Of a stretch of 64,000 bases of DNA, positions 17,076-25,831 are shown in pieces. Numbering within the stretch: the stretch's first letter is position 1; each line of letters opens with the position of its first letter. The stretch is from Paenibacillus sp. MAHUQ-63. GTDB taxonomy: Bacteria; Bacillota; Bacilli; Paenibacillales; NBRC-103111. The notes beneath the pieces were generated by a model. That model ran no database searches, was not told the DNA's origin, and saw only the letters and a program-made list of their open reading frames with translations. The DNA is taken from NCBI RefSeq assembly GCF_028765165.1, contig NZ_JARADB010000003.1, forward strand, positions 346,730 to 410,729. Direction: 5' to 3'. A program made the translations under genes and the position numbers.

Positions 17076-18284
17076 TTAGTGCCCTTCCGCGTGATCGACG
17101 TGCTTCACATGCTTATGATTCATGCCCACGAAAATGACGGAAAGAAGCACGAAACAACCGCCTACGATGAATGGAACGTGCGGATTGTACCATTCCGCCA
17201 ATTTCCCTGCCAGCCACGGTGCTGCCGCAGCCCCAAGGAAGCGAAGGAAGCTGTATGCCGCGGATGCCGTGGAACGCTCGACAGGAGCGGCATTCATAAC
17301 CGCCGTCGTGATCAGCGTATTGTTGTTGCCGAGGAAGGCACCCGCTGCAATAACTGCAACGATAATAACCTCATTCGTCGATGTCCAGATCCCCATGGCG
17401 ATCAAAGTGGCCGCGAACAGCGTCAGCTGCACGCACATGGATTTAACCGTTCCGTAGCGCTTCTGCAGCTTCGGTGCCATGAAGATGGAAGTGATCGCCA
17501 GCAGTAAGCCCCATCCTAAAAATACATACCCCAAACCGTGTTCTTCCAAACCCATATGAAACGGCGAATAGGCCAGCAAGGTAAAAAAACCGAAATTATA
17601 CAGAAGTGCGGTAATGCCGAAAATGCGCAGCGGGCGGTGCTTCAAAGCGCGGAAAGGCTCCATTATTGACGTTTTCTTAACTGGTGCAGCCGAAGATGGG
17701 GTTGCCTTCGGCATGACGAGGGCAATGAACAGAAAGGCAATGACCATCAAACTGGCAACGCCGAAGAATGGCCCCCGCCAAGAAATCGATCCCAATTCGC
17801 CGCCTAGCAGCGGTCCGACGGAAATGCCAAGTCCGATGGCCGTTTCGAATAAAATAATGGACTGCGCAACACCTGTTCTTGATAAAGATACGATAGCGGA
17901 TAATGCAGTCGCCACGAACAGCGCGTTGCCAAGTCCCCAACCGCCGCGCAGCCAAACGAGCTGCCAGATGCCATTGGAGCCTCCGCCAAGCGCGGAAAAT
18001 ACGGCAATAATAACAATCCCTAACAGCAGCGTTCCCTTCAAACCAAGTCTGGATGAAATGACCCCAGTTATGAGCATGGCGACAGCCATGACCAAATTAT
18101 AACTGGTGAAGAGCAGTGTTACATCGCTCTGTGAAGCATTCAGTTTATGAGCGATGGCAGGCAGGATTGGATCGACAAGCCCAAGTCCCATGAAGGCGAT
18201 AATGCTCGCGAAAGCGACGGCCCAGACAGCTTTCGGTTGATTCAACATATTTGCTCTGGATTTGACCTGTGTGTTAGGTTGCAT
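17076..18284 (-). CDS. MFS transporter, drug-efflux type
   Basis: 402 aa, about 12 hydrophobic segments, major facilitator superfamily. Motif near residue 75 (TGVISSRLGLKGTLLLG) is the loop 2-3 signature and LFETAIGLGISVGPLLGG resembles the motif C of drug/proton antiporters, so it is probably an exporter. The C-terminus is rich in His (MNHKHVKHVDHAEGH). AGGAGC precedes the ATG. It sits downstream of a strong promoter with an embedded palindrome and is divergent from the germination operon. Substrate unknown. Confidence 0.88.
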   Translation of the reverse strand: MQPNTQVKSRANMLNQPKAVWAVAFASIIAFMGLGLVDPILPAIAHKLNASQSDVTLLFTSYNLVMAVAMLITGVISSRLGLKGTLLLGIVIIAVFSALGGGSNGIWQLVWLRGGWGLGNALFVATALSAIVSLSRTGVAQSIILFETAIGLGISVGPLLGGELGSISWRGPFFGVASLMVIAFLFIALVMPKATPSSAAPVKKTSIMEPFRALKHRPLRIFGITALLYNFGFFTLLAYSPFHMGLEEHGLGYVFLGWGLLLAITSIFMAPKLQKRYGTVKSMCVQLTLFAATLIAMGIWTSTNEVIIVAVIAAGAFLGNNNTLITTAVMNAAPVERSTASAAYSFLRFLGAAAAPWLAGKLAEWYNPHVPFIVGGCFVLLSVIFVGMNHKHVKHVDHAEGH

Positions 18285-18332
18285 GATCTTTCTATGCTCC
18301 TCTTCATTAAGGATAATGCTTTCTCATCGATT

Positions 18333-18367
18333 ATCATATTCCTTTATAACGTTAACGTCAACGTTAA
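18333..18367 (-). promoter_or_regulatory. MFS gene promoter with overlapping palindromic operator
   Basis: On the minus strand TTGACG (18361-18356) and TATGAT (18338-18333) are separated by exactly 17 bases, a good sigma-A promoter. The extended palindrome TAACGTTAACGTCAACGTTA (18347-18366) covers the -35 and the start of the spacer. Operators lying in the -35/-10 spacer with such symmetry are characteristic of MerR- or TetR-family control; which one is not shown by the sequence. Confidence 0.65.
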
Positions 18368-18410
18368 ATTCGTCCGAACTTTTCGCGCATACCTCAGGAA
18401 AGTTAAGGAA

Positions 18411-20012
18411 ATGATACTAGAACAATATCCTAGAGCTTGGGGAAAAAACCATATGTTCGCACATTGGCTGCGCTCCAAAAAACATTCGCCGCTTCCGCTA
18501 ACCAAAACAATTGCCGAACCGCCGGCATCAATGCCAATATTCATGACGATTCACGAAAATATCGATTACGTCCGCCAGACGCTCGGAAACAGCACGGATA
18601 TCGTATTCCGCGAGTTCTCCTACGGCGCCGTGACCGAGCCTGTGGCCATCGTCTATACCGACGGCCTTGTCGATGGCAACGTCGTGAATGACTTCATCAT
18701 GCGGTCATTGATGTCCGATCAGCTGGATCCGGATCCTGGGCTGAGCCCCTTCGAGCTGTTGGAGCTGCACACGCTCACCATCGGTGAAGTCCAGCAAGTG
18801 TATGACATGAAGAAGCTGCTCCATCACCTTCTATCCGGCGACTCGGTCATTCTGATGAACGGCTATGACTGCGGTATCGCCGCCAGCACCAAAGGCTGGA
18901 AAGACCGCGGCGTAACGGAAACGAACGTAGAAACGGTTGTCCGCGGTCCGCGGGAGGCTTTCTCCGAGTCCATCCGCACGAACACCGCACTTATTCGCCG
19001 AAAGATCAAGGATCCGAATTTGTGGGTGGAAACATTTCAGGTCGGTAAGGTGACCCAGACCGATGTCGTGCTGATGTATGTGAACGGGATTGCTGCGAAG
19101 TCCCTCATCGCCGAGGCCCGCAACCGGTTAAATCAAATTCAGATTGACGGCATATTCGAGAGCAGCAATATCGAAGAACTGATCCAAGATGAAGTTATTA
19201 CACCATTCCCGACGGTTTATAATTCGGAGCGCCCGGATGTTGTCGCCCTGGAACTCATTCAAGGCAAAATTGCCATCCTGGTCGACGGAACCCCCTTCGT
19301 GCTGATTGCTCCTGCGTTGTTCGAAACGTTCCTGAAGGCTTCCGAAGACTATTATCATCGCGTGGACATTTCTACCTTAATCCGGGTGCTTCGTTACGCC
19401 GGGTTTCTTATTGCCCTATTAGCCCCATCTTTCTATGTTGCCATCACAACGTTTCACCAGGAAATGCTGCCGACCCAGCTCCTCATCTCCCTCGCGGCGC
19501 AGCGGGAGGGTATCCCGTTCCCCGCCTTCATCGAAGCTCTCCTGATGGAGATAACGTTCGAGGTGCTGCGGGAAGCCGCGCTGCGCATGCCGCGAAGCAT
19601 CGGGTCGGCGCTGTCTTTCGTCGGAACGCTGGTTATCGGACAGGCAGCGGTCGATGCCGGCATCGTTTCGGCCGCGATGGTCATCGTCGTGTCCATTACG
19701 GCGATCTCCAGCTTCGTCTTTCCTTCTTATGACTTGTCTAACGCCATCCGCATTTTACGATTTCCGCTTATGGCACTGGCCGCTTCGTTCGGCTTTTTCG
19801 GAATACTCGCGGGCCTGCTCGGGCTCATCCTGCATCTGAACTCCTTGCAATCGTTCGGAGTGCCCTATCTGAGCCCATTCGCGCCGATGGAATTGCATAA
19901 GCAAACGGATGCCCTGTTCAGAATGCCGTTTCAGTCTATTTTCTCCCGTGTCCGCACGGTCAGCGCTAACAACGTTGTGAAGAAAGCCAAACGAACTCGG
20001 TTCAAACCTTAA
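18411..20012 (+). CDS. Spore germination receptor A subunit (GerA family)
   Basis: About 533 aa. The soluble N-terminal half (for example NIDYVRQTLGNSTDIVFREF, then VVRGPREAFSESIRTNTALIRRKIKDPNLW, a strongly conserved GerA block) is followed by several membrane segments from about residue 320 (YAGFLIALLAPSFYVAITTFHQEMLPTQLL is the GerA signature). It forms a nutrient receptor in the spore inner membrane with the B and C subunits encoded downstream. ATG 18411 has AGGAAAG eight bases upstream; ATG 18453 behind GGGGAAA is an alternative. Usually transcribed in the forespore by sigma-G; no promoter was assigned here. Confidence 0.93.
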   Translation: MILEQYPRAWGKNHMFAHWLRSKKHSPLPLTKTIAEPPASMPIFMTIHENIDYVRQTLGNSTDIVFREFSYGAVTEPVAIVYTDGLVDGNVVNDFIMRSLMSDQLDPDPGLSPFELLELHTLTIGEVQQVYDMKKLLHHLLSGDSVILMNGYDCGIAASTKGWKDRGVTETNVETVVRGPREAFSESIRTNTALIRRKIKDPNLWVETFQVGKVTQTDVVLMYVNGIAAKSLIAEARNRLNQIQIDGIFESSNIEELIQDEVITPFPTVYNSERPDVVALELIQGKIAILVDGTPFVLIAPALFETFLKASEDYYHRVDISTLIRVLRYAGFLIALLAPSFYVAITTFHQEMLPTQLLISLAAQREGIPFPAFIEALLMEITFEVLREAALRMPRSIGSALSFVGTLVIGQAAVDAGIVSAAMVIVVSITAISSFVFPSYDLSNAIRILRFPLMALAASFGFFGILAGLLGLILHLNSLQSFGVPYLSPFAPMELHKQTDALFRMPFQSIFSRVRTVSANNVVKKAKRTRFKP

Positions 20013-20030
20013 AGGGGGGCAGCGATCCCA

Positions 20031-21224
20031 ATGATAGCCAGGATGCGAATCATCGCTTGCTTACTCGTCATCGTCCTGTTGGTAAGCGGCTGCTGGAGCC
20101 GGAGGGAGCTCAACGATATTGCGATTGCCGAGGGCGTAGGCATCGATATTACCGATCATCAGTTTGAGCTTACCGTTCAAATCGTCAATCCGGGCAGTGT
20201 CACCAAAGCGATGGGAAACCCGAACATTCCGATCATTGTGTATTCTTCCAAAGGCGTCACTTTGAACGAAGCGGTGAAAAGATTGACCTCCTCCATTTCC
20301 CGGAACATTTATTTCGCTCACATCCGGATTCTTGCCATCTCGGAAGAGCTGGCTGAGCAAGGCATTGTTGAAGCGATGGACTATCTCATGAGAGGCAGCG
20401 AATTCCGCTCCGATTTCGATGTTGTCATTGCCAGGGACACTACGGCGAAGGACTTGTTAAGCATCATGACACCGCTGGAACAAGTGCCTGCCAATTATAT
20501 TTACAACTCTCTGGAAGCCGCCAAAAAGGAATGGACTTCAGCGGTAACGATCAAACTCGACCAGCTGTCGAAAGCGATCGTTACCCCCGGCAGAAGCCCG
20601 GTCATCTCCGGCATCCAGATCGTCGGCGAGTATAGCTCCGGCTCCGGCAAAGCGAACATCAACTATACGACGCCGAAAGTGCGGCTGCAGTACTCCGGCA
20701 ATGCCATCTTCAAGAGAGATCGGCTGGTGGGATGGCTGAATGAGAAGGAGTCCCGCGCATACTCGGTCATTACGGACCAAGCGAAGCGCTCTTCCATCCA
20801 TGTGCCCTGCCCGGAAGGCGGCAATATCGGCATCGATATCGCGCGGGTCAAGAGCAAGGTCCATGCTGTAGTAACGAACGAAAAGCCTGAAATATTTATC
20901 GAACTCATGGCTGAAGGGAATGTGTCCGATGTGGAGTGCAAAATTGACCTGCTCAAAGTTGAAACAATCGCGTATTTGGACCAGCAGATCACGAAACTGA
21001 TGGAGGATAATCTGGAACACACCATCAAAAAAACCCAACAGTTAGGAACCGATATATACGGCTTCGGCGAAGCGGTGCATCGTGCCGACTACAGATACTG
21101 GAACAAGGTCAAAGACAATTGGGAGCAAGTATTCAAACAATTAACCCCTCACCTGAAGATCGTTGCCAGAGTTAGAGGTACGGGGACATTAGGGGATTCC
21201 GTTGTAAATGATGTAAAGGAGTAA
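20031..21224 (+). CDS. Germinant receptor C subunit, Ger(x)C lipoprotein
   Basis: 397 aa lipoprotein. The signal segment MRIIACLLVIVLLVSGCWSRREL contains lipobox VSGC followed by the conserved WSRRELND start of GerC proteins. Three-domain GerC fold is expected; the block YSSKGVTLNEAVKRLTSSISRNIYFAHIRILAISEE is a family hallmark. It lies 18 bases after the A subunit. It needs diacylglyceryl addition to function in germination in relatives. A second in-frame ATG at 20043 is possible. Confidence 0.93.
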   Translation: MIARMRIIACLLVIVLLVSGCWSRRELNDIAIAEGVGIDITDHQFELTVQIVNPGSVTKAMGNPNIPIIVYSSKGVTLNEAVKRLTSSISRNIYFAHIRILAISEELAEQGIVEAMDYLMRGSEFRSDFDVVIARDTTAKDLLSIMTPLEQVPANYIYNSLEAAKKEWTSAVTIKLDQLSKAIVTPGRSPVISGIQIVGEYSSGSGKANINYTTPKVRLQYSGNAIFKRDRLVGWLNEKESRAYSVITDQAKRSSIHVPCPEGGNIGIDIARVKSKVHAVVTNEKPEIFIELMAEGNVSDVECKIDLLKVETIAYLDQQITKLMEDNLEHTIKKTQQLGTDIYGFGEAVHRADYRYWNKVKDNWEQVFKQLTPHLKIVARVRGTGTLGDSVVNDVKE

Positions 21225-21229
21225 CGGTT

Positions 21230-21472
21230 ATGTTAATCGGCATCTGTGTATTCGTCATTACCGCCCTCATTGCGTGCTATGAGATTCCACGCTTGTGGAG
21301 GCAAGGCTGCAAGCAAGAGATCTGGATCTACAGCTCGCTCATGCTGCTCGGGAATGTGCTTGCTACCATGAAGGGCATGCATAAAACACTGCCCAACCCG
21401 GCTGATTGGGTTACCTTTCTGATGATGCCAATCACCAAACTTTTACTGCAAATCGGGTTGATCACGAAGTAA
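21230..21472 (+). CDS. Small membrane protein of germinant-receptor operon (D-subunit-like)
   Basis: 80 aa with two hydrophobic segments (about residues 2-19 and 60-78) and a polar middle (RLWRQGCKQEIW). It begins five bases after the GerC gene and is preceded by AAAGGAG within that gene's last codons. Small two-helix proteins of about 75-80 aa encoded inside germinant-receptor operons are known in Bacillus as D subunits that tune receptor output; the size, topology and position fit that class. Sequence identity to a named D protein cannot be confirmed here. Confidence 0.8.
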   Translation: MLIGICVFVITALIACYEIPRLWRQGCKQEIWIYSSLMLLGNVLATMKGMHKTLPNPADWVTFLMMPITKLLLQIGLITK

Positions 21473-21502
21473 AATAGGCAAGGCATAGGGAGGCAGTCCC
21501 TC

Positions 21503-22606
21503 ATGAATAACGAGAATTCGTTGACGGCTCGTCAGCTCATGATTTTAGTCTTTTTGGTTGCGGTGGGTACGACCGTTCTCGTCGTCCCCTCGCTCTTAGC
21601 CATGGAATCGAAGCAGGATGCCTGGATCGCCGGCATCGCAGGCGTCGCCATCGGCTTGCTTTTCATCCGCATGTATGTCAGGTTGGCGAAGATGTTCCCT
21701 GCCCAGTCGCTTTTCGATATGAATGAAACCGTCTTCGGCAAGTGGCTGGGGAAAGCCTTCACGCTGCTGTATGTGTTTATCGCGGCCGTTATCAGTGCTC
21801 AAGTTCTATTCTACATCGGCGCGTTCATGACCACGCAAATCATGCCCACGACACCGATCCAATCCATTCATATTCTCATGATTACATTCGTCATTATCGG
21901 GGCCAAGCTGGGCGTCATTATTTTAGCGAGAACCGCAGAAATCTTTTTTCCATGGATGGTTTTGCTGCTGATTTTATTGTTTATTTGTGTCACCCCCCAA
22001 GCCGATGTCATCAACCTACTCCCAATTGGCGAAGCAAGCCTGATGTCCATCGCTCGTTCTTCGTACTATATCGTAGTGTTTTCTTATTTTCCGATTGCCT
22101 TTGTCCTCTGCCTCATCACCAACCAAGTGAAATTGCCCGTTCGGTTTTCCAAAGCATTCACTTACGGAGGGATAACGAGCGGGGTAGTGCTCGTGCTGAT
22201 CACTTTGTTCAGCATCATCGTAATGGGACCCGATCAGTCCTCGCGGCAAATCTATGCGACCTATGCGCTTGCCAAAAAAATCAGCGTCGGCAACTTCCTG
22301 CAGCGGATCGAGGTAACCGTTGCCTTCTTATGGTTTATTTCGATCTATTTCAAATTGACCCTGTACTTCAATGCCGTGCTTCAAGGCATCGCCTCCCTGT
22401 TTCGGCTTCAAAACTACAAAGCCTTTGCGACGCCGACAGGCCTCATCATCACCGTTCTTTCGCTGTTGGTGTACCCGAATGTCGCATACAGCCATCATTG
22501 GGATGAGTTTACGTGGATTCCTCTAGCCACCTGTATCGGCTTCATTCATCCCGCGCTATTAATTGGGGTCGGTTACTTACGCAAGAAAATGACGAATAAC
22601 AGCTAG
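21503..22606 (+). CDS. Germinant receptor B subunit, GerB family permease (copy 1)
   Basis: 367 aa, about ten transmembrane segments, amino-acid/polyamine permease fold of GerB (endospore germination permease). The opening MNNENSLTARQLMILVFLVAVGT and the RTAEIFFPWMVLLL block are typical. It should bind the nutrient germinant in the spore inner membrane. It is followed after 16 bases by a second, clearly related GerB gene, with which it shares motifs such as ADARQDAW/ESKQDAW and NFLQRIEV. Confidence 0.92.
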   Translation: MNNENSLTARQLMILVFLVAVGTTVLVVPSLLAMESKQDAWIAGIAGVAIGLLFIRMYVRLAKMFPAQSLFDMNETVFGKWLGKAFTLLYVFIAAVISAQVLFYIGAFMTTQIMPTTPIQSIHILMITFVIIGAKLGVIILARTAEIFFPWMVLLLILLFICVTPQADVINLLPIGEASLMSIARSSYYIVVFSYFPIAFVLCLITNQVKLPVRFSKAFTYGGITSGVVLVLITLFSIIVMGPDQSSRQIYATYALAKKISVGNFLQRIEVTVAFLWFISIYFKLTLYFNAVLQGIASLFRLQNYKAFATPTGLIITVLSLLVYPNVAYSHHWDEFTWIPLATCIGFIHPALLIGVGYLRKKMTNNS

Positions 22607-22622
22607 ACAAGGACGTGTTGTC

Positions 22623-23741
22623 ATGAACAAAGAAACGATTACGCCGCGTCAATTTATGATCATTGTAATCCTGTTTTCAATAGGCACATCCATTCTGGTT
22701 ATACCGGCTTCGGTGGCTGCGGACGCCAGGCAGGATGCCTGGATGCCGCAGCTGTTCAGTATTGCTGCAGGAAGTATCCTTGTCGCGTTATATGCCTGGA
22801 TTGCCACACAGTATCCGGCGACCTCCATATACGGCATTAACGATCGGGTATTCGGCAAATGGCCGGGAAGGCTCTTGACATTGTGCATATCTCTATTATG
22901 CCTGTTGTTCGGTGCGCAGGATGTCTTTTATGTGGGTCATTTCCTTGTAACCCAAATCATGCCGACGACGCCGATTCAAGCGATTAACGTCTTGTTTATG
23001 GCGGTCGTTGTGTTGGGTGCAAAGTCGGGTATCGTCGTCTTTCTAAGGACCGCAGAAATTTTCTTTCCCTGGATTGTGCTCTTGTTTATTCTGTTCATGA
23101 CCATGAATGTGCCCAACATGGAGCTAAACAATCTTTTGCCTGTGTGGGAAATACCTCCCCTCCCTATTGCCAGATCCGTTTTTCGAATAACCAGCTTCAC
23201 CTATGTCACCTTATTCATTGCAATCGGTCCCCTCATCCATCAAGTCACTAGTGTTCACAAAGTCAAAGCAGGTTATTTCGCAGGTGTCGTCATCAGCGGC
23301 ATCATGATGGTGCTGCTCGTCTTGTCCAGCATCCTGGTGCTGGGTGCCGACAGTACGGCGATGCAAAAATTCCCTAGTTACGCGCTCGCTCAGCATATCA
23401 ACATCGGGCACTTCCTGCAGCGCATCGAGGTTGTCGTCGCCTTTCTGTGGCTGGTGTCGATTTACTTCAAAATGTCGATGTTTTTTTATGCCACAATCAA
23501 GGGACTGGGTCATGTTCTTCAAATGCGAGACTACAAAACGCTCTCCGTACCGATCGGACTTATCGTTACCGTGATCTCGTTCATCGTCTACCCCAGCAAC
23601 GCCTATGAGCAGAGGTGGGACAATCAGACGTATCTGCCGCTCGCCCTTCTCATCGGGGTCGTGTACCCGGTTGCGATCGTGCTATTCGGCAAGCTGCGGA
23701 AGCAGCTCCCGCTCGCCAACAAAGAGCCCGTTGGCGAGTAG
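22623..23741 (+). CDS. Germinant receptor B subunit, GerB family permease (copy 2)
   Basis: 372 aa, ten-helix GerB permease, a tandem paralogue of the preceding gene. The two share matching blocks along their length: TPRQFMI/TARQLMI, TTPIQAINVLFM/TTPIQSIHILMI, RTAEIFFPWIVLL/RTAEIFFPWMVLL, HFLQRIEVVVAFLWLVSIYFK/NFLQRIEVTVAFLWFISIYFK. It is the last gene of the operon. Two B subunits may allow two receptors with one A/C pair, each with a different germinant. Confidence 0.92.
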   Translation: MNKETITPRQFMIIVILFSIGTSILVIPASVAADARQDAWMPQLFSIAAGSILVALYAWIATQYPATSIYGINDRVFGKWPGRLLTLCISLLCLLFGAQDVFYVGHFLVTQIMPTTPIQAINVLFMAVVVLGAKSGIVVFLRTAEIFFPWIVLLFILFMTMNVPNMELNNLLPVWEIPPLPIARSVFRITSFTYVTLFIAIGPLIHQVTSVHKVKAGYFAGVVISGIMMVLLVLSSILVLGADSTAMQKFPSYALAQHINIGHFLQRIEVVVAFLWLVSIYFKMSMFFYATIKGLGHVLQMRDYKTLSVPIGLIVTVISFIVYPSNAYEQRWDNQTYLPLALLIGVVYPVAIVLFGKLRKQLPLANKEPVGE

Positions 23742-23793
23742 CTGCTGCTTGCCTCGCGAGCGTACTCGGCGGCGGGCCGCTGGGTGCGGCTAT

Positions 23794-24705
23794 GGAGCGG
23801 CTGCGCAGCTGCTCGCTCAAGCGGGCGGCGCCCACGGTGGCGGCCCACCGGGTGCTAAGCGGGCGTTCCCCGGCGGCAAGCTGCCGCTCCCGCTGCTAAC
23901 GGACACAGCGGACGCTATTCGCGGCGTGTCCGCAGCCGCTCGATTCTAACGGGCACAGGCGCGCTTATTTGGCTATTTTTGGGGCAAAATCTGCCCCAAA
24001 GGCGCAAATAACAGCGCTGGTGTCCGTTAGAATATCAATTCGGCTCATTCCGGCCGAATAAGCGCATCTGTGTCCGTTAGCCAGGCTCGGACACTCTGGA
24101 GCGGCTGCGCAGCTGCTCGCTCAAGCGGGCGGCGCCCACGGTGGCGGCCCACCGGGTGCTAAGCGGACGTTCCCCGGCGACGAGCCGCCGCCCCCGCTGC
24201 TAACGGACACAGCGGACGCTATTCGCGGTGTGTCCGCAGCCGCTCGATTCTAACGGACACAGGCGCGCTTATTTGGCTATTTTTGGGGCACAATCTGCCC
24301 CAAATGAGCAAATAACAGCGCTGGTGTCCGTCAGAATGCCAATTCGGCTCATTCCGGCCGAATAAGCGCATCTGTGTCCGTTAGCCAGGCGCGGACACTC
24401 TGGAGCGGCTGCGCAGCTGCTCGCTCAAGCGGGCGGCGCCCACGGCGGCGGGCGGTCGGGTGCTAAGCGGGCGTTCCCCGGCGGCAAGCCGCCGCCCCCG
24501 CTGCTAACGGACACAGCGGACGCTATTCGCGGCGTGTCCGCAGCCGCTCGATTCTAACGGACACAGGCGCGCTTATTTGGCTATTTTTGGGGCAAAATCT
24601 GCCCCAAAGGCGCAAATAACAGCGCTGGTGTCCGTCAGAATGCCGATTCGGCTCATTCCGGCCGAATAAGCGCATCTGTGTCCGTTAGCCGGGCTCGGAC
24701 ACACC
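23794..24705. repeat. Three tandem copies of a 304-bp repeat (family A, TAACGGACAC palindromes)
   Basis: The segment beginning GGAGCGGCTGCGCAGCTGCT recurs at 23794, 24098 and 24402, spacing exactly 304 bases both times. Each unit carries several CTAACGGACAC or GTGTCCGTTAG motifs; an 89-bp imperfect palindrome (copy 1 at 23944-24032, ending in TTCTAACGG and CCGTTAGAA, with GGGGCA/TGCCCC at its centre); and a small hairpin ATTCGGC/GCCGAAT. Copies differ by scattered substitutions. There is no supported gene in 23742-24815; reading frames across it are repeat artefacts. Confidence 0.93.
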
Positions 24706-24774
24706 GCCCCCGCTCCGTCCCCTCCCCGGACGGACACCGCCTCTTCGCCGCGCCCACCCCCGGCGAACACAAAA

Positions 24775-24807
24775 AAGGAGTTAAGCGCACAAACCGCTTA
24801 ACTCCTT
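24775..24807 (-). terminator. Terminator of 2-hydroxyacid dehydrogenase gene
   Basis: 13-bp arms AAGGAGTTAAGCG (24775-24787) and CGCTTAACTCCTT (24795-24807), with an A-run on the left that becomes a T-run on the minus strand. It lies just beyond the stop at 24816. Confidence 0.88.
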
Positions 24808-24815
24808 AACAGCCG

Positions 24816-25790
24816 CTACTTCCTAAGCTCCGGAACTACGTTCGGAGGCACTTCGCCCAGCACGCCTTTCACCAGATTCTCGGCCGCCAGCATCGCCATA
24901 TCGAACCGCGTCTTATGCGTAGCCGAACCGATGTGAGGCAGCGTAACGACATTAGGCATCCTCAGCAGCGGATTATCGGGAGCGACCGGCTCCTGCTCGA
25001 ACACATCGAGCCCCGCTCCGCGAATGATCCCCTGCTCCAGCGCTTCAATCAGCGCAGCTTCGTCTACCGTTTGCCCGCGGGACGCGTTGATGAAGATCGC
25101 CGACTTCTTCATCAGCGCCAACTCCTCGCGGCCTATGAGACGGGCCGTATCCGCCGTAAGCGGCGTCATGAGAACGACGAAATCCGATTCCCGAAGCAGA
25201 TCCTGCAGGGAACGGTAGCTGACGCCCAAGCTCTGCTCGGCCGCCTCTTTCCGGCTGCGGTTATAGTAGACGACATCCATGCTGAAGCCGAATTTCGCGC
25301 GTCTGGCGATCGCTTCCCCGATGCGGCCCAAACCGATAATCCCCAGCTTCGCGTGATGCACGTCGATGCCGAATATTGCCTCATCGCTGCCTTTTTGCCA
25401 ACGACCGGCCTTCACGTAGGCATCCAGCTCTGGGATTCGTCTGGCCGAGGCCAAAATGAGCCCGAACACGGTATCCGCTACCGTCTCATCGAGTACGCCC
25501 GGCGTGTGTGTCCCGAGCACCGCTCTCTCCTTCATAGCAGACAGATTCAGATTGTTATAGCCGACCGATACATTGCTGACGATTCGGAGCTTGGGAGCAC
25601 GATCCAGCAGCTCCTGATCGATGCTTCCGCCGGAAATCAGCAGCCCGTCAACGTCGGATAACGCTTCCAAAAGCTGCTCACGCGGCATCTCATCTTCTCT
25701 ATCCCATTTGGTATATTCGCAGTATTCTGCTATATACGCTTCCACTTCGCTTGGAACTTGCTTGGCAAGAAATACTTTAGGCCGCCTCAT
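24816..25790 (-). CDS. D-isomer-specific 2-hydroxyacid dehydrogenase (hydroxypyruvate/glyoxylate reductase type)
   Basis: NAD(P)H-dependent cytosolic dehydrogenase, about 324 aa. The Rossmann motif is LGIIGLGRIGEAIARR; the catalytic Arg is in INASRGQTVDE, and the catalytic His in LPHIGSAT. It resembles D-glycerate/hydroxypyruvate/2-ketogluconate reductases; the exact substrate cannot be set. ATG 25790 is eight bases after AAGGGAG, better than TTG 25796. It follows the MFS transporter gene at 42 bases in the same direction but may be a separate unit. A terminator follows. Confidence 0.9.
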   Translation of the reverse strand: MRRPKVFLAKQVPSEVEAYIAEYCEYTKWDREDEMPREQLLEALSDVDGLLISGGSIDQELLDRAPKLRIVSNVSVGYNNLNLSAMKERAVLGTHTPGVLDETVADTVFGLILASARRIPELDAYVKAGRWQKGSDEAIFGIDVHHAKLGIIGLGRIGEAIARRAKFGFSMDVVYYNRSRKEAAEQSLGVSYRSLQDLLRESDFVVLMTPLTADTARLIGREELALMKKSAIFINASRGQTVDEAALIEALEQGIIRGAGLDVFEQEPVAPDNPLLRMPNVVTLPHIGSATHKTRFDMAMLAAENLVKGVLGEVPPNVVPELRK

Positions 25791-25831
25791 ACTCAAAACT
25801 CCCTTCTAGTCTATGTAAGAATCGTACCATA

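Noticed and set aside
18147..18410. Longer GerA start overlapping the MFS gene
   Set aside because: It would run through the MFS promoter and coding region; a good ribosome binding site precedes ATG 18411.
23605..23949. Plus-strand frames across the end of the second GerB gene and the 304-bp repeat
   Set aside because: Low-complexity, repeat-driven sequence with no start signal; the GerB gene already explains the 5' half.
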